From Melghirimyces thermohalophilus (lineage in GTDB: Bacteria > Bacillota > Bacilli > Thermoactinomycetales > DSM-45169): a stretch of DNA of 64,000 nucleotides. The notes under the pieces are model-generated. The model made no database searches. It saw nothing but the letters and a program-made list of their open reading frames with translations, and was not told the DNA's origin. Where the stretch lies: assembly GCF_900102685.1 (NCBI RefSeq), contig NZ_FMZA01000002.1, positions 1 to 64,000 on the forward strand, in the 5' to 3' direction. A program made the position numbers and the translations under genes. Shown here piece by piece: positions 36,933 to 49,012 of this stretch. Within the stretch, counting starts at the first letter, position 1. Every line of letters begins with the position of its first letter.

Positions 36933-37523
36933 TTATTTATCCGCCTGATGTTCGATGATCCGGTCGACCAATCCGTATTCCTGTGCTTCCTCGGCGGTCA
37001 TGAAATGATCCCGATCTGTGTCTTGCTGGATTTTTTTCAGGGGCTGGCCGGTTTGCTCCGATAGCAACTTGTTCAGCTTATCCCGCATACGCAGGATGCG
37101 CTTGGCGCTGATCTCGATATCGGAGGCCTGACCCTGGGCGCCACCGAGGGGTTGGTGAATCATCACTTCGCTGTTGGGCAAGGCGAGCCGTTTTCCTTTG
37201 GTTCCGGAAGAGAGCAGAAAGGCCCCCATGGAAGCGGCCATTCCGATACAGATCGTTTGGATGTCGCATTTAACATGCTGCATGGTATCATAGATGGCGA
37301 ACCCTGCGGAAATGGAACCGCCCGGCGAGTTGATGTACAGCTGAATGTCTTTATTGGGATCTTCGGTCTGCAGGAACAGCAGCTGGGCGACTACGGTGTT
37401 GGCCACCGCGTCGTTAAGCTCGCTGCCCAAAAAGATAATGCGGTCCTTTAACAGACGAGAGTAGATATCGTAGGAGCGTTCACCGCGATTGGTCTGTTCC
37501 ACAACATAGGGTATCAGGTTCAT
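36933..37523 (-). CDS. clpP: ATP-dependent Clp protease proteolytic subunit
   Basis: A 196-residue serine protease that forms the 14-subunit chamber of ClpXP and ClpCP. The catalytic triad is at the canonical positions: Ser98 in [11 protein letters not shown], His123 in MIHQPLGG and Asp172 in DTDRDHFM. The N-terminal [22 protein letters not shown] and the oxyanion loop [10 protein letters not shown] are also typical. It is monocistronic with a strong terminator. I see no CtsR heptad repeat with confidence in the short upstream gap. Confidence 0.97.
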   Translation of the reverse strand: MNLIPYVVEQTNRGERSYDIYSRLLKDRIIFLGSELNDAVANTVVAQLLFLQTEDPNKDIQLYINSPGGSISAGFAIYDTMQHVKCDIQTICIGMAASMGAFLLSSGTKGKRLALPNSEVMIHQPLGGAQGQASDIEISAKRILRMRDKLNKLLSEQTGQPLKKIQQDTDRDHFMTAEEAQEYGLVDRIIEHQADK

Positions 37524-37616
37524 GTGGGTTCCTCCTCTTCAGGATCACTCTAGTGCCATCATAACCCAGTCGGGAAAGATGGTCAAGATAGGTCAAACCT
37601 ACAGGTCGGCATCTAT

Positions 37617-37648
37617 AAAAAAACAGCAGCCGATACTCCATCGACTGC
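37617..37648 (-). terminator. Intrinsic terminator of tRNA-Arg
   Basis: Minus strand: GCAGTCGAT / ATCGGCTGC 9-bp stem (one G-U), loop of 5, then TGTTTTTTT. Confidence 0.8.
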
Positions 37649-37657
37649 CGTTTTCAC

Positions 37658-37732
37658 TGGTGCGCCCACCAGGATTCGAACCTGGGCACCTGGTTCCGGA
37701 GACCAGTGCTCTATCCCCTGAGCTATAGGCGC
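37658..37732 (-). tRNA. tRNA-Arg (anticodon CCG)
   Basis: A 75-base cloverleaf with encoded CCA: acceptor GCGCCTA / TGGGCGC, D-arm TAGCTCAGGGGATAGAGC, anticodon stem CTGGT / ACCAG with loop CTCCGGA (anticodon CCG, codon CGG), T-arm GGTTCGAATCC. It has its own promoter and terminator. Confidence 0.96.
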
Positions 37733-37761
37733 AAACATCTTGCTGATCAACGACAAAAATC

Positions 37762-37790
37762 ATTATACTGAATCCCTGCTTAAAATGCAA
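37762..37790 (-). promoter_or_regulatory. Promoter of tRNA-Arg
   Basis: Minus strand: TTGCAT, 17-base spacer, TATAAT; about 30 bases before the tRNA. Confidence 0.75.
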
Positions 37791-38053
37791 GGGGAAATCC
37801 GGTATTGAGATTTATGCCAATTGTCAGCAGTCAGCAGCAGGCAGTCGATACGGCCGGTATTTGCGGATGATATCAAGCGATAGACGGGGGAAAGGAATAC
37901 GTCAAGAGCGGGTCTTTATGTTAAAATGATAAGAAATACACTCACTCCTATCGTTCCCGGTACGATCCGATTCAAACCTCCTCACAGAAAGGTCTCTTTT
38001 GGCATGAGGCGCAGAAGAAGCCCATATACTGGAACACGCGGAGGTGACTAGAA

Positions 38054-39448
38054 ATGGCTCTTTCCATGGGCTACGGCTTAGTTCAGGAACAACGGATGAA
38101 GCTGGCGATGACACCGGAGTTGCGTCAGGCGATTCAAGTTTTGCAATTTTCGTCGATGGACCTTATTCAGTATATACAAGAACAAGCCGTCGAAAACCCC
38201 GTCTTGGAAATGGATGCTCCAATCCGGGAGGCAGAAATCGGCAGCCCATCATCGATGACCAGTGAACAGCTGGCAGACTGGGGTTCCTATATAAGGGGCA
38301 GCGGATCCCCCCGTCTGGCCGCCGTAACCCGAGATGAGGACGACAGCCATCCAGTAGATCGGATCGCCGATTCAGATCCCGGTTTGGTGGGGATGCTGGA
38401 GGAACAGCTACGGTATTTATCTTTAAACCGGAAAACCAAGGAAATTTGTCGATATATTATCGGTAATCTGGAGGAAGACGGCTATCTCCGAATCGACCTT
38501 TCGGAATTATGTAAGCGCTTTAATATAACGGAAGATGTCTGTGAAAGGGCACTCAAGATTGTTCAGACACTGGATCCCGCCGGTGTTGGAGCCAGGAACT
38601 TAGAGGAATGCCTCACCCTTCAACTATCGCGGAGCGGAGTTTCCGATCCGGTGATTTATCGTATCGTTCAATTCTATCTGAAGGATCTGGCGGAGGGTCG
38701 CTATAAAAAAGTGGCCAAGGTGTTGGATTGTTCGGTTGAAGAAGTACAGGCTGCTGCCGATCGCATTCGCCGTCTCAACCCGCGACCGGGACAAACCTGT
38801 CACGGTGGAAGCCCCCGCTATGTCTACCCCGATGTGACTGTCCGAGAGCGAAGCGGGGAGTACGAGGTCCTGGTGAATGAAAGCTATATGCCGCGTTTAG
38901 GAATCAGCACCCATTATGAGCGGTTGTTGCGGGATCAGGAGACCGGGAGAGGAGCGGCCGCCTATATTAAGGACCGGATTCAATCCGCTATGTGGCTATT
39001 AAAAAGCATCGAACAGCGCAGGCAAACTTTGTACCGGGTGACCCGGGCCATCGTGGATCACCAAAGGGACTTTTTCCAGCATGGTGTTTCTCAGTTAAAA
39101 CCGTTAACCTTAAAAGCCATTTCCGAAGAATTGGATCTTCATGAATCCACTGTCAGCCGGGCAACCCGAGATAAATATTTGCAGACGCCTCGCGGGCTGT
39201 TTCCCTTTCGCTTTTTCTTTCCTTCGGGAGTATCCAGTTTTTATGGTGGGGATACGTCTGCACGTAGTGTAAAAGATCAGCTCGCACGGATCATTGAAAA
39301 GGAGGATAAATGTAAGCCGCTTTCCGATCAAAAAATCGCCGACCAATTAAAGGAAGACGGCATTCGCATCTCCCGCCGCACGGTGGCCAAGTATCGGGAA
39401 GAGATGGGGATTGCTTCCTCTCAGGTACGACGCCGCTTTGACGGATAA
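38054..39448 (+). CDS. rpoN: RNA polymerase factor sigma-54
   Basis: A 464-residue sigma factor (SigL of Bacillus) that reads -24/-12 promoters with help from AAA+ enhancer-binding proteins. Region I is Gln- and Leu-rich (MTPELRQAIQVLQFSSMDLIQYI), the core-binding domain follows, and the C-terminus has the helix-turn-helix (LKAISEELDLHESTVSRA) and the RpoN box with SRRTVAKYRE. Full length. In Bacillus this sigma serves levanase, amino-acid catabolism and cold adaptation; no -24/-12 targets were noted in the window. It stands immediately upstream of cggR, with a terminator between. Confidence 0.95.
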   Translation: MALSMGYGLVQEQRMKLAMTPELRQAIQVLQFSSMDLIQYIQEQAVENPVLEMDAPIREAEIGSPSSMTSEQLADWGSYIRGSGSPRLAAVTRDEDDSHPVDRIADSDPGLVGMLEEQLRYLSLNRKTKEICRYIIGNLEEDGYLRIDLSELCKRFNITEDVCERALKIVQTLDPAGVGARNLEECLTLQLSRSGVSDPVIYRIVQFYLKDLAEGRYKKVAKVLDCSVEEVQAAADRIRRLNPRPGQTCHGGSPRYVYPDVTVRERSGEYEVLVNESYMPRLGISTHYERLLRDQETGRGAAAYIKDRIQSAMWLLKSIEQRRQTLYRVTRAIVDHQRDFFQHGVSQLKPLTLKAISEELDLHESTVSRATRDKYLQTPRGLFPFRFFFPSGVSSFYGGDTSARSVKDQLARIIEKEDKCKPLSDQKIADQLKEDGIRISRRTVAKYREEMGIASSQVRRRFDG

Positions 39449-39466
39449 GTTTAAAGAAGGGGCTAT

Positions 39467-39501
39467 GCGGGAAGTTTATCAATGAGCTTCCCGCGCCTTT
39501 T
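39467..39501 (+). terminator. Intrinsic terminator after rpoN
   Basis: GCGGGAAG / CTTCCCGC stem, loop of 12, then GCCTTTTGCTT. Confidence 0.7.
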
Positions 39502-39503
39502 GC

Positions 39504-39532
39504 TTGTCAATCAGAACACAATCGTATAAAAT
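39504..39532 (+). promoter_or_regulatory. Promoter of the cggR-gapA operon
   Basis: TTGTCA, 17-base spacer, TAAAAT, positioned just upstream of the CggR operator as in Bacillus. Confidence 0.7.
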
Positions 39533-39573
39533 TCAAACTGTAAACTGTAAAAGATCTCTTTTTTTACCCGGAA

Positions 39574-39608
39574 CGGGACACATTTCGCTACACGGGACGT
39601 ATTATGTC
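39574..39608 (+). promoter_or_regulatory. CggR operator
   Basis: The known CggR site is CGGGAC-N6-TGTC-N4-CGGGAC-N6-TGTC. Here the second half-site is perfect (CGGGAC GTATTA TGTC, 39593-39608). The first has CGGGAC at 39574 but CGCT in place of TGTC, and the repeat distance is 19 instead of 20. It lies between promoter and cggR, so bound CggR would block elongation. Confidence 0.8.
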
Positions 39609-39622
39609 CCGGGAGGTACTTT

Positions 39623-40648
39623 ATGAAATCGATGTTGGAATTGCAGACCCGTCTGGTGCCCGATTTGCTGGATGTGATGAGAAAACGGTATGAAGTACTC
39701 CGCTATCTGCAATTGATGCAGCCAGTGGGACGCCGAAATCTGGCCACAGCTTTAGGGATGACCGAGCGGGTACTGCGCAGTGAGGTTAACTTTCTCAAGG
39801 ATCGGGGGTTGGTGCGTGTCGAGTCCGTCGGTATGCAAGTGACCCCGACCGGTCAGGATCTCCTCTCCGACTTGGAACCTTTCATTAATGAAATGATGGG
39901 TATCACCGAATTGGAGCGGGGGCTGGCTCGGGTGCTGGATCTGCAGCAAGCGGTGGTGATACCGGGTGACTCCGACCATTCCGACTCGGTTAAAAAGGAG
40001 ATGGGACGGGCGGGGGCACGCCTGTTGAAACAGACGGCCCAACCGGATCAGGTGGTGGCTGTAGGCGGAGGGACCACGGTCGCTGCTGTCGCCCGAATGA
40101 TGACCGCTTCCACGGTGTTGAAGGATACGACTTTCGTTCCGGCGAGAGGAGGACTGGGAGAAGCCGTGGAACTGGAGGCCAACTATCTCGCCTCCCTGAT
40201 GGCTCAGAAAGCGGGTGGCCGCTATCGCCTGATGCATGTTCCGGAACAGTTGAGTGCGGAAGCTCACGATACATTGGTGCGGGAGCCGCATATTCAGGAA
40301 GTGCTGCGATTACTCCGATCGGCCCGCATTGTCGTTCACGGGATCGGGGATGCTACAACCATGGCTGCACGGCGGAAGTCTCCCCCCGCTCTGCTGGCGG
40401 AGTTGGAAAGAAAGGGAGCGGTCGGTGAGGCCTTCGGTTTCTATTTTGACCGAGCGGGGTCCATCGTCCACCGGGGGCGGAGCATCGGGCTCAGCTTTGA
40501 AGACCTCAAAAACGTCGATACCGCTATCGCTATAGCTGGCGGGGCGGGAAAAGCGGAAGCGGTGGCCGCGGTTTGTTCCGTCTCCCGGTGTGACATACTG
40601 ATTACCGATGAAGCGGCTGCCCGCGCGATTCTGAAAAAAGTTGGTTGA
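39623..40648 (+). CDS. cggR: Central glycolytic genes regulator CggR
   Basis: A 341-residue SorC/DeoR-family repressor. The N-terminal winged helix-turn-helix (about residues 25-70, [20 protein letters not shown]) binds the operator just upstream; the sugar-binding domain starts near residue 90 and has [17 protein letters not shown] and [12 protein letters not shown]. In Bacillus fructose-1,6-bisphosphate releases CggR from DNA and turns on gapA-pgk-tpi-pgm-eno. Gene order here is the same, so the same control is expected. Confidence 0.94.
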   Translation: MKSMLELQTRLVPDLLDVMRKRYEVLRYLQLMQPVGRRNLATALGMTERVLRSEVNFLKDRGLVRVESVGMQVTPTGQDLLSDLEPFINEMMGITELERGLARVLDLQQAVVIPGDSDHSDSVKKEMGRAGARLLKQTAQPDQVVAVGGGTTVAAVARMMTASTVLKDTTFVPARGGLGEAVELEANYLASLMAQKAGGRYRLMHVPEQLSAEAHDTLVREPHIQEVLRLLRSARIVVHGIGDATTMAARRKSPPALLAELERKGAVGEAFGFYFDRAGSIVHRGRSIGLSFEDLKNVDTAIAIAGGAGKAEAVAAVCSVSRCDILITDEAAARAILKKVG

Positions 40649-40692
40649 TCTCATGTAATCACATAAATCAGCTCACACGGAGGGATTTTTGT

Positions 40693-41700
40693 ATGGCTAC
40701 CAAGATTGGTATTAACGGGTTTGGTCGAATTGGCCGCGCGGTTTTCCGTGTCGCCATGAAACATCCGGACCTGGAAGTTGTAGCGATTAACGATTTGACG
40801 GATGCAGGTACCTTGGCCCACCTGCTCAAGTATGACTCGGTTCATGGCCGTTATGATGGCACGGTGGAAGTATCCAACGGCAACCTGGTGGTGGACGGCA
40901 AGGAGATCCGGGTGATTGCGGAACGAGATCCGTCCCAACTTCCCTGGGGAGACTTGGGTGTAAAGATTGTCTCCGAATCGACCGGTCGCTTCACCAAAAA
41001 AGAAGATGCGGAAAAACATCTGCAAGCCGGTGCTAAAAAAGTGGTGATCTCCGCTCCGGGTAAAAATGAAGACCTGACCGTGGTGATGGGCGTCAACCAC
41101 GAACAATATGATCCCGCCAGCCATGATGTCCTTTCCAACGCTTCCTGCACCACCAACTGCCTTTCGCCGGTGGTAAAAGTGATGCACGATCAGTTCGGCA
41201 TCCGCCGTGGGCTGATGACTACCGTTCACTCCTATACCAATGACCAACAAATCCTGGACCTGCCTCACAAAGATATGCGTCGGGCCCGGGCTGCCGGAAT
41301 GTCCATTATTCCCACCACGACCGGTGCCGCTAAAGCGGTTGGAAAAGTGCTTCCCGAGCTGGATGGCAAGCTGAACGGGTTTGCCATGCGGGTGCCCACC
41401 CCCAATGTCTCCGTCGTCGACTTCGTAGCAGAACTGGAGAAAGAGGTGGACGTGGACGAAGTGAACAACGCCTTGCGTCAGGCGGCGGAAGGGGAATTGA
41501 AGGGGATTCTCGCCTACTCCGATGAGCCGCTGGTTTCCAAGGACTACAACGGGGATGAGCACTCCTCTATCGTTGACGGTCTGTCCACGATGATTCAAGA
41601 CGGAAACATGGTCAAAGTGGTCGCCTGGTACGATAACGAATGGGGCTTCTCCAACCGCATGGTTGACCTGATGGTCTACGTTGCCAAGAAGGGGCTGTAA
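40693..41700 (+). CDS. gapA: Glyceraldehyde-3-phosphate dehydrogenase, type I
   Basis: A 335-residue glycolytic NAD-dependent enzyme. It has the Rossmann start [15 protein letters not shown], the catalytic cysteine in [13 protein letters not shown] (about residue 152), the histidine region around [11 protein letters not shown], and the C-terminal [13 protein letters not shown]. The start ATG at 40693 follows GGAGG by 8 bases. Second gene of the CggR operon. Confidence 0.97.
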   Translation: MATKIGINGFGRIGRAVFRVAMKHPDLEVVAINDLTDAGTLAHLLKYDSVHGRYDGTVEVSNGNLVVDGKEIRVIAERDPSQLPWGDLGVKIVSESTGRFTKKEDAEKHLQAGAKKVVISAPGKNEDLTVVMGVNHEQYDPASHDVLSNASCTTNCLSPVVKVMHDQFGIRRGLMTTVHSYTNDQQILDLPHKDMRRARAAGMSIIPTTTGAAKAVGKVLPELDGKLNGFAMRVPTPNVSVVDFVAELEKEVDVDEVNNALRQAAEGELKGILAYSDEPLVSKDYNGDEHSSIVDGLSTMIQDGNMVKVVAWYDNEWGFSNRMVDLMVYVAKKGL

Positions 41701-41724
41701 GAATAGAATAGAGGGGAAGAATTT

Positions 41725-41753
41725 GAGGAGAGAGGAGTGCTCTCCTCTTTCTC
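41725..41753 (+). terminator. Hairpin in the gapA-pgk gap
   Basis: GAGGAGAG / CTCTCCTC with loop of 7, then TTTCTC. A short T run suggests an attenuating or mRNA-stabilising hairpin that lets gapA be made in excess over pgk; that use is inferred. Confidence 0.5.
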
Positions 41754-41777
41754 ATGCTTGCCGAGGAGGACATCTCG

Positions 41778-42965
41778 ATGAACAAAATGTCGATTGAGGA
41801 TGTAGATGTTAAAGGAAAACGCCTATTTTGCCGCGTCGATTTCAACGTTCCCTTGGAAGAAGGGCAGATCACCGACGATAATCGAATTCGGGCAGCGCTG
41901 CCGACGATTCGCTATCTGGTGGAACAGGGAGCAAGCCTGATCCTGGCCAGCCACCTGGGCCGGCCCAAGGGACAGGCGGTCGATGAGCTTCGTCTCGATC
42001 CCGTGGCTGAGCGATTGGCCGACTTATTGGGACGGTCGGTCTTTAAGGCCGATGAAGTGATCGGTAAGGAAGTGGAGGAGAAGGCGGATGAATTGAAGGA
42101 AGGAGAGATTCTCCTATTGGAAAATGTCCGCTTCCACCCCGGCGAAGAGAAAAACGATCCGGAACTGGCCCGGGCTTTTTCCGGGTTGGCTGATCTCTAC
42201 GTCAATGATGCCTTCGGGGCGGCCCACCGGGCCCACGCCTCCACCGCCGGCATCGCTGAATACCTGCCTGCTGTGGCCGGGTTCCTGATGAAAAAGGAAC
42301 TGGACACCCTGGGGCAGGCGCTGGAAGACCCGGAACGCCCCTTTACGGCCATTATCGGCGGAGCCAAGGTGAAAGATAAGATCGGCGTGATCGACAACTT
42401 GTTGGATAAAGTGGACAACCTCCTGGTCGGAGGAGGCCTCTCCTATACTTTCCTCAAGGCAAAGGGATTGGAGATTGGAAAGTCCCTGCTGGAAGAAGAA
42501 AAGCTCGATCAAGCCCAAGCCTTTATGAAAAAAGCGGAAGAGCAAGGGGTGAACCTGGTTTTACCCGCAGACGTGGTCGTTTCCGGTGAATTTTCCCCTG
42601 ACGCACCGGCGGAAACGGTGGATGTCGAGTCCATCCCTGCCGATAAGGAAGGGTTGGATATCGGTCCGAAAACGAGGGAGAAATTTGCGGAGATCATCGG
42701 TTCCTCCCAGTTGGTCATCTGGAACGGCCCTTTGGGTGTGTTTGAATTTGACCGGTTTGCCGAAGGCACCTTTGCCGTTGCTCAGGCCGTGGCGGAGTCC
42801 GATGCCGCCAGCATTATCGGGGGCGGTGATTCCGCAGCAGCCATCCAGAAATCCGGCCTAGCGAACCGGGTGGATCATATTTCTACCGGCGGCGGCGCAT
42901 CCCTGGAACTGATGGAAGGCAAAGTGCTTCCCGGTGTGGACGTGCTGAAGGATCAAGAAGCATGA
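41778..42965 (+). CDS. pgk: Phosphoglycerate kinase
   Basis: A 395-residue two-domain kinase making ATP and 3-phosphoglycerate. N-terminal substrate motif [43 protein letters not shown], and C-terminal nucleotide motifs [27 protein letters not shown] and GGGDSAAAI. The ATG at 41778 has GAGGAGG upstream; an earlier in-frame ATG at 41754 lies in the hairpin region and is not favoured. Confidence 0.97.
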   Translation: MNKMSIEDVDVKGKRLFCRVDFNVPLEEGQITDDNRIRAALPTIRYLVEQGASLILASHLGRPKGQAVDELRLDPVAERLADLLGRSVFKADEVIGKEVEEKADELKEGEILLLENVRFHPGEEKNDPELARAFSGLADLYVNDAFGAAHRAHASTAGIAEYLPAVAGFLMKKELDTLGQALEDPERPFTAIIGGAKVKDKIGVIDNLLDKVDNLLVGGGLSYTFLKAKGLEIGKSLLEEEKLDQAQAFMKKAEEQGVNLVLPADVVVSGEFSPDAPAETVDVESIPADKEGLDIGPKTREKFAEIIGSSQLVIWNGPLGVFEFDRFAEGTFAVAQAVAESDAASIIGGGDSAAAIQKSGLANRVDHISTGGGASLELMEGKVLPGVDVLKDQEA

Positions 42966-42977
42966 GGTGGTGACAAC

Positions 42978-43744
42978 ATGCGTACTCCAGTGATAGCAGG
43001 CAACTGGAAGATGTATAAAAACGTAAACGAAGCCCTGGACTTCCTGTCCGCCTTTCGGGAGCGAGGTGAGCGGGACGGAGTGGAGTCCGTCATCTGTGCC
43101 CCTTTCGTATCTCTGCCGGCGCTGACGGAAGCGGCCGAAGGAACCCGAATCGGTATTGGGGCGCAAAATATGCACTGGGAAGAAGAAGGCGCCTTCACCG
43201 GTGAGGTTAGCTCAACGATGTTGAATGCATTGGGTGTAGGTTATGTCGTGTTGGGTCACTCGGAACGACGGACCCATTTTGCCGAGAAAGATGAAACCGT
43301 CCGCCTCAAAACTCGCTCTGCCTTGGATCACGACCTGGTTCCGATCGTTTGCGTCGGTGAAACCCTAGAGGAAAAAGAGGCGGATCGCACACGGGAAGTG
43401 GTGCGCCAGCAAGTGGTGGAAGCGGTCCGAGGATTGAGCTCCGACGAGATGACCCGGGTGATCCTGGCTTACGAGCCGGTTTGGGCCATCGGGACCGGGA
43501 AGTCCGCCACGGCGGAAGATGCCGGTGACGTGATCCGATTTATCCGCAAAACGGTGGCTGACCAATACGATCAGCAGGTGGCCAATGAAGTGCGGATCCT
43601 ATACGGGGGTAGTGTGAAACCGGCCAATATCGACTCCTTTCTCGCCATCGGTGACATCGACGGCGCCTTGGTGGGCGGAGCCAGTCTCGACCCGGATTCC
43701 TTGTCTCAACTGGTAGAGGCAGCTGCCGAACGGAGGGGTCAGCG

Positions 43745-43748
<4 letters not shown>
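42978..43748 (+). CDS. tpiA: Triosephosphate isomerase
   Basis: A 256-residue barrel enzyme interconverting dihydroxyacetone phosphate and glyceraldehyde 3-phosphate. [10 protein letters not shown] contains the active-site Asn/Lys, GHSERR the electrophilic His, [15 protein letters not shown] the catalytic Glu and loop 6. It overlaps gpmI by four bases. Confidence 0.97.
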
Positions 43749-46623
<2,875 letters not shown>

Positions 46624-46634
46624 AAGGAAGATCA

Positions 46635-46662
46635 AGCCGGACCCTGAGGAGTCCGGCTTTTT
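46635..46662 (+). terminator. Intrinsic terminator of the glycolysis operon
   Basis: AGCCGGAC / GTCCGGCT stem, loop of 8, five T. Confidence 0.85.
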
Positions 46663-46671
46663 GTTGATTTG

Positions 46672-46700
46672 TTGAAAACAGCCGGTGGTTGTGGTAAAGT
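46672..46700 (+). promoter_or_regulatory. Promoter of secG
   Basis: TTGAAA, 17-base spacer, TAAAGT. Confidence 0.6.
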
Positions 46701-46747
46701 ACACCTGTAAAAATAGACGGGAAACCTTGACGGGAGGTGTACCAACA

Positions 46748-46981
46748 ATGAAAGTCGCCGTAGATATTTTGTTGGCGATTGTCAGCATCGCACTGATCCT
46801 CGTCGTACTCTTGCAATCGGGTAAAAGCGCTGGCCTTTCCGGTGCGATCGGTGGCGCCTCCGAAAACTTGATCGGAAAAACCAAAGCCCGCGGAATTGAT
46901 GCTCTGCTGGGCAAGATAACGGTCGTCTTGGCTGTCATTTTTATGATTTTGACGCTGTTGGCGGGCTATTTCATCAAATAA
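46748..46981 (+). CDS. secG: Preprotein translocase subunit SecG
   Basis: A 77-residue two-helix membrane protein of the SecYEG channel. Helices at about 4-22 and 54-74 flank the conserved cytoplasmic loop with GKSAGLSGAIGGASE. ATG 46748 has GGGAGGTG 7 bases upstream; the longer frame to 46685 spans the promoter. It opens the conserved secG-est-rnr-smpB-ssrA block. Confidence 0.95.
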   Translation: MKVAVDILLAIVSIALILVVLLQSGKSAGLSGAIGGASENLIGKTKARGIDALLGKITVVLAVIFMILTLLAGYFIK

Positions 46982-47012
46982 ATCGACAGCCAGGCATGTG
47001 GATGGAAAGAAA

Positions 47013-47039
47013 CAGCAGGGTGAACCCGGCTGTTTTTTT
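47013..47039 (+). terminator. Terminator-like hairpin after secG
   Basis: CAGCAGGG / CCCGGCTG (one mismatch), loop TGAA, then seven T; partial read-through to the esterase gene is possible. Confidence 0.6.
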
Positions 47040-47075
47040 GTGTCTTACTTGATAAAAAAGGGGAGAGAGAAAACA

Positions 47076-47780
47076 TTGGAGGGTTATCTGTTACTCCACG
47101 GATTTGCCGGGTCTCCCGCTGATCTACAACCGGTGGCGCAGATGTTGAAGCAGGAAGGGCGCCTCCTTCGTTGTCCGGTTTTGGCTGGGCACGGATCAGG
47201 GCGGGACCGGATGCGGACGGTTTCCTGGGAAGACTGGGTGGACAGTGCGGAAGGGAGTCTGATCCAACTAAAAGATGTAACGCCCAGGGTGAATGTGATC
47301 GGCTTTTCACTGGGTGCGCTGATCGGGGTCATGCTGTCCCAACGTCAACGGATCCACCGATTGATTCTGCTTAGTCCCCCTGCTCTACCTACGGCGCAAG
47401 AACTGATACAGGGAGCGACAGAAGTCGCCCGAGGTCCTCTGGCCATTCACCGAAGGATGGGCTCCGGTGCTTCCATCAAAGAGTATTTCCGCCGTTTGAC
47501 CCGGTCTCCGGTTCAGGCAATCCATGAGCTTTATCAATTGATGAAGGCGGTGGAGCCGGTCTATGGTGAGCTGGATATGCCTGTCTTGATTATCCATGGA
47601 GCCAAGGATGAATTGGCCCACCCCCGAGGGGCGCGCCGAGTATACGAGCAAATTCCGTCGGAGGAGAAGAGGTTGGTGATACTGCCCCATTCCCGACACC
47701 TGATTCTGAAAGATGACGAAGTGGAACAGGTATTGAAGGAGGTCCGTTCCTTTCTCACCCCCGCCCCCTCTTTGGTTTAG
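47076..47780 (+). CDS. Alpha/beta hydrolase, carboxylesterase Est type (first copy)
   Basis: A 234-residue serine hydrolase of the Est/YvaK type. GYLLLHGFAGSPADL carries the oxyanion HG motif, the nucleophile is in GFSLGA, the acid in LIIHGAKDELAH and the histidine in LPHSRHLILKDDE. The start TTG at 47076 has GGGGAGAG about 8 bases upstream; the longer frame reaches back over the terminator hairpin. Relatives hydrolyse short- to medium-chain acyl esters. A second, related esterase lies at 48218 on the far side of a 5S rRNA gene. Confidence 0.82.
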   Translation: MEGYLLLHGFAGSPADLQPVAQMLKQEGRLLRCPVLAGHGSGRDRMRTVSWEDWVDSAEGSLIQLKDVTPRVNVIGFSLGALIGVMLSQRQRIHRLILLSPPALPTAQELIQGATEVARGPLAIHRRMGSGASIKEYFRRLTRSPVQAIHELYQLMKAVEPVYGELDMPVLIIHGAKDELAHPRGARRVYEQIPSEEKRLVILPHSRHLILKDDEVEQVLKEVRSFLTPAPSLV

Positions 47781-47824
47781 TTCGTTACACATCATCCCTT
47801 ATCGAAAAAAATTGTGGATCCCCC

Positions 47825-47856
47825 TTGTCAGATAGAGATCGCCATGCTATTATAAT
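47825..47856 (+). promoter_or_regulatory. Promoter of the lone 5S rRNA gene
   Basis: TTGTCA at 47825 and overlapping TATTAT/TATAAT hexamers at 47848-47856, ending just before the 5S sequence. Confidence 0.6.
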
Positions 47857-47861
47857 AGATG

Positions 47862-47978
<117 letters not shown>

Positions 47979-47986
47979 ACAAAAAA

Positions 47987-48012
47987 GGCAGCTCATAAGA
48001 GCTGCCTTTTTT
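47987..48012 (+). terminator. Intrinsic terminator of the 5S gene
   Basis: GGCAGCTC / GAGCTGCC, loop ATAA, six T; flanking A run also suits the reverse strand. Confidence 0.85.
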
Positions 48013-48217
48013 GTGTTGGCTCCTTTTTCATAAATGTGTAGTATGATGAAATGGAATGCGCTACGGGTTTTTACCGCTCGGTTTAGTGTGATATGTTGGA
48101 TTACGTAAATGTTCCAATGATTCGACCCGTACAGACCGATTGAAACGAGATCAGTTGGGGTAACACTGAAAGATGAAGCATCATCTGTGGAAAAATATCT
48201 GGGGGGAGGCACCCGTT

Positions 48218-49012
48218 ATGAAGATGATGCGACGATCCCCGGACCCTTTTTTTTACGCGGGTGGGGAGACGGGGATCTTGTTGATCCACGGCTTCACAGG
48301 GACACCTTCTGAAATGCGGCCGATGGGTCGTTACCTGAACGGCCGAGGTTACACGGTGTGCGCACCGCTGCTGGCAGGACACGGCACAAGGCCAGAAGAG
48401 ATGGAACGCACCGATTGGACAGACTGGTGGCAAAGTGTACGGGATGGTTACGACCGACTAAAGAGAGAGGTGCAGGTTCGCCAGGTGATTGCGATGGGTC
48501 TCTCCATGGGGGGAGTTCTAGCTCTGTATCTGGCCAGTCAGCGGGAGTTAGCAGGTGTCGTCTCCCTTAACGCCCCCGTCTATCTCCGAGATAAACGGCA
48601 TCACTTAGCAGGTGCAATCTGGCGGATCATGCCCTACCTGAAACGAAACGGCTCGAAACCTCGCCATATCGAAGAACATTTAGTTCCTTATGACCGGACG
48701 CCGGTGAAATGTGTGGCCAGCCTCAACCGCCTCATCGCTCTCGTTCGGCGCCGTTTGCCGGAAGTTTCGGTTCCAGCTTTGGTAGTACAAGGGAAAAAAG
48801 ACGAAACCGTGGTACCGAAAAGCGCTCTTTACATATACCATCATCTTTCCTCCGGTGACAAACAGCTATCCTGGTATGAAACATCAGGCCATATCATCAC
48901 ACTGGACAAAGATCGGGAACGCCTTTTTGCCGAGGTGGATGCCTTTGTCCGACGCGTCACCGGCGGCGGCTCCCGGATGTCTCCGGGGGGAAAGGAGAAT
49001 GAGTTTTGGTGA
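48218..49012 (+). CDS. est: Alpha/beta hydrolase, carboxylesterase Est type (second copy)
   Basis: A 264-residue carboxylesterase. LLIHGFTGTPSEMRPMG has the oxyanion motif, GLSMGG the nucleophile serine, VVQGKKDETVVP the acid and TSGHIITLD the histidine; this is close to the thermostable Est30 type of Geobacillus. ATG 48218 has GGGAGG 8 bases upstream; ATG 48173 is a weaker alternative. Its last bases overlap the TTG start of rnr, so this copy, not the one at 47076, holds the position of yvaK next to rnr. Confidence 0.87.
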   Translation: MKMMRRSPDPFFYAGGETGILLIHGFTGTPSEMRPMGRYLNGRGYTVCAPLLAGHGTRPEEMERTDWTDWWQSVRDGYDRLKREVQVRQVIAMGLSMGGVLALYLASQRELAGVVSLNAPVYLRDKRHHLAGAIWRIMPYLKRNGSKPRHIEEHLVPYDRTPVKCVASLNRLIALVRRRLPEVSVPALVVQGKKDETVVPKSALYIYHHLSSGDKQLSWYETSGHIITLDKDRERLFAEVDAFVRRVTGGGSRMSPGGKENEFW

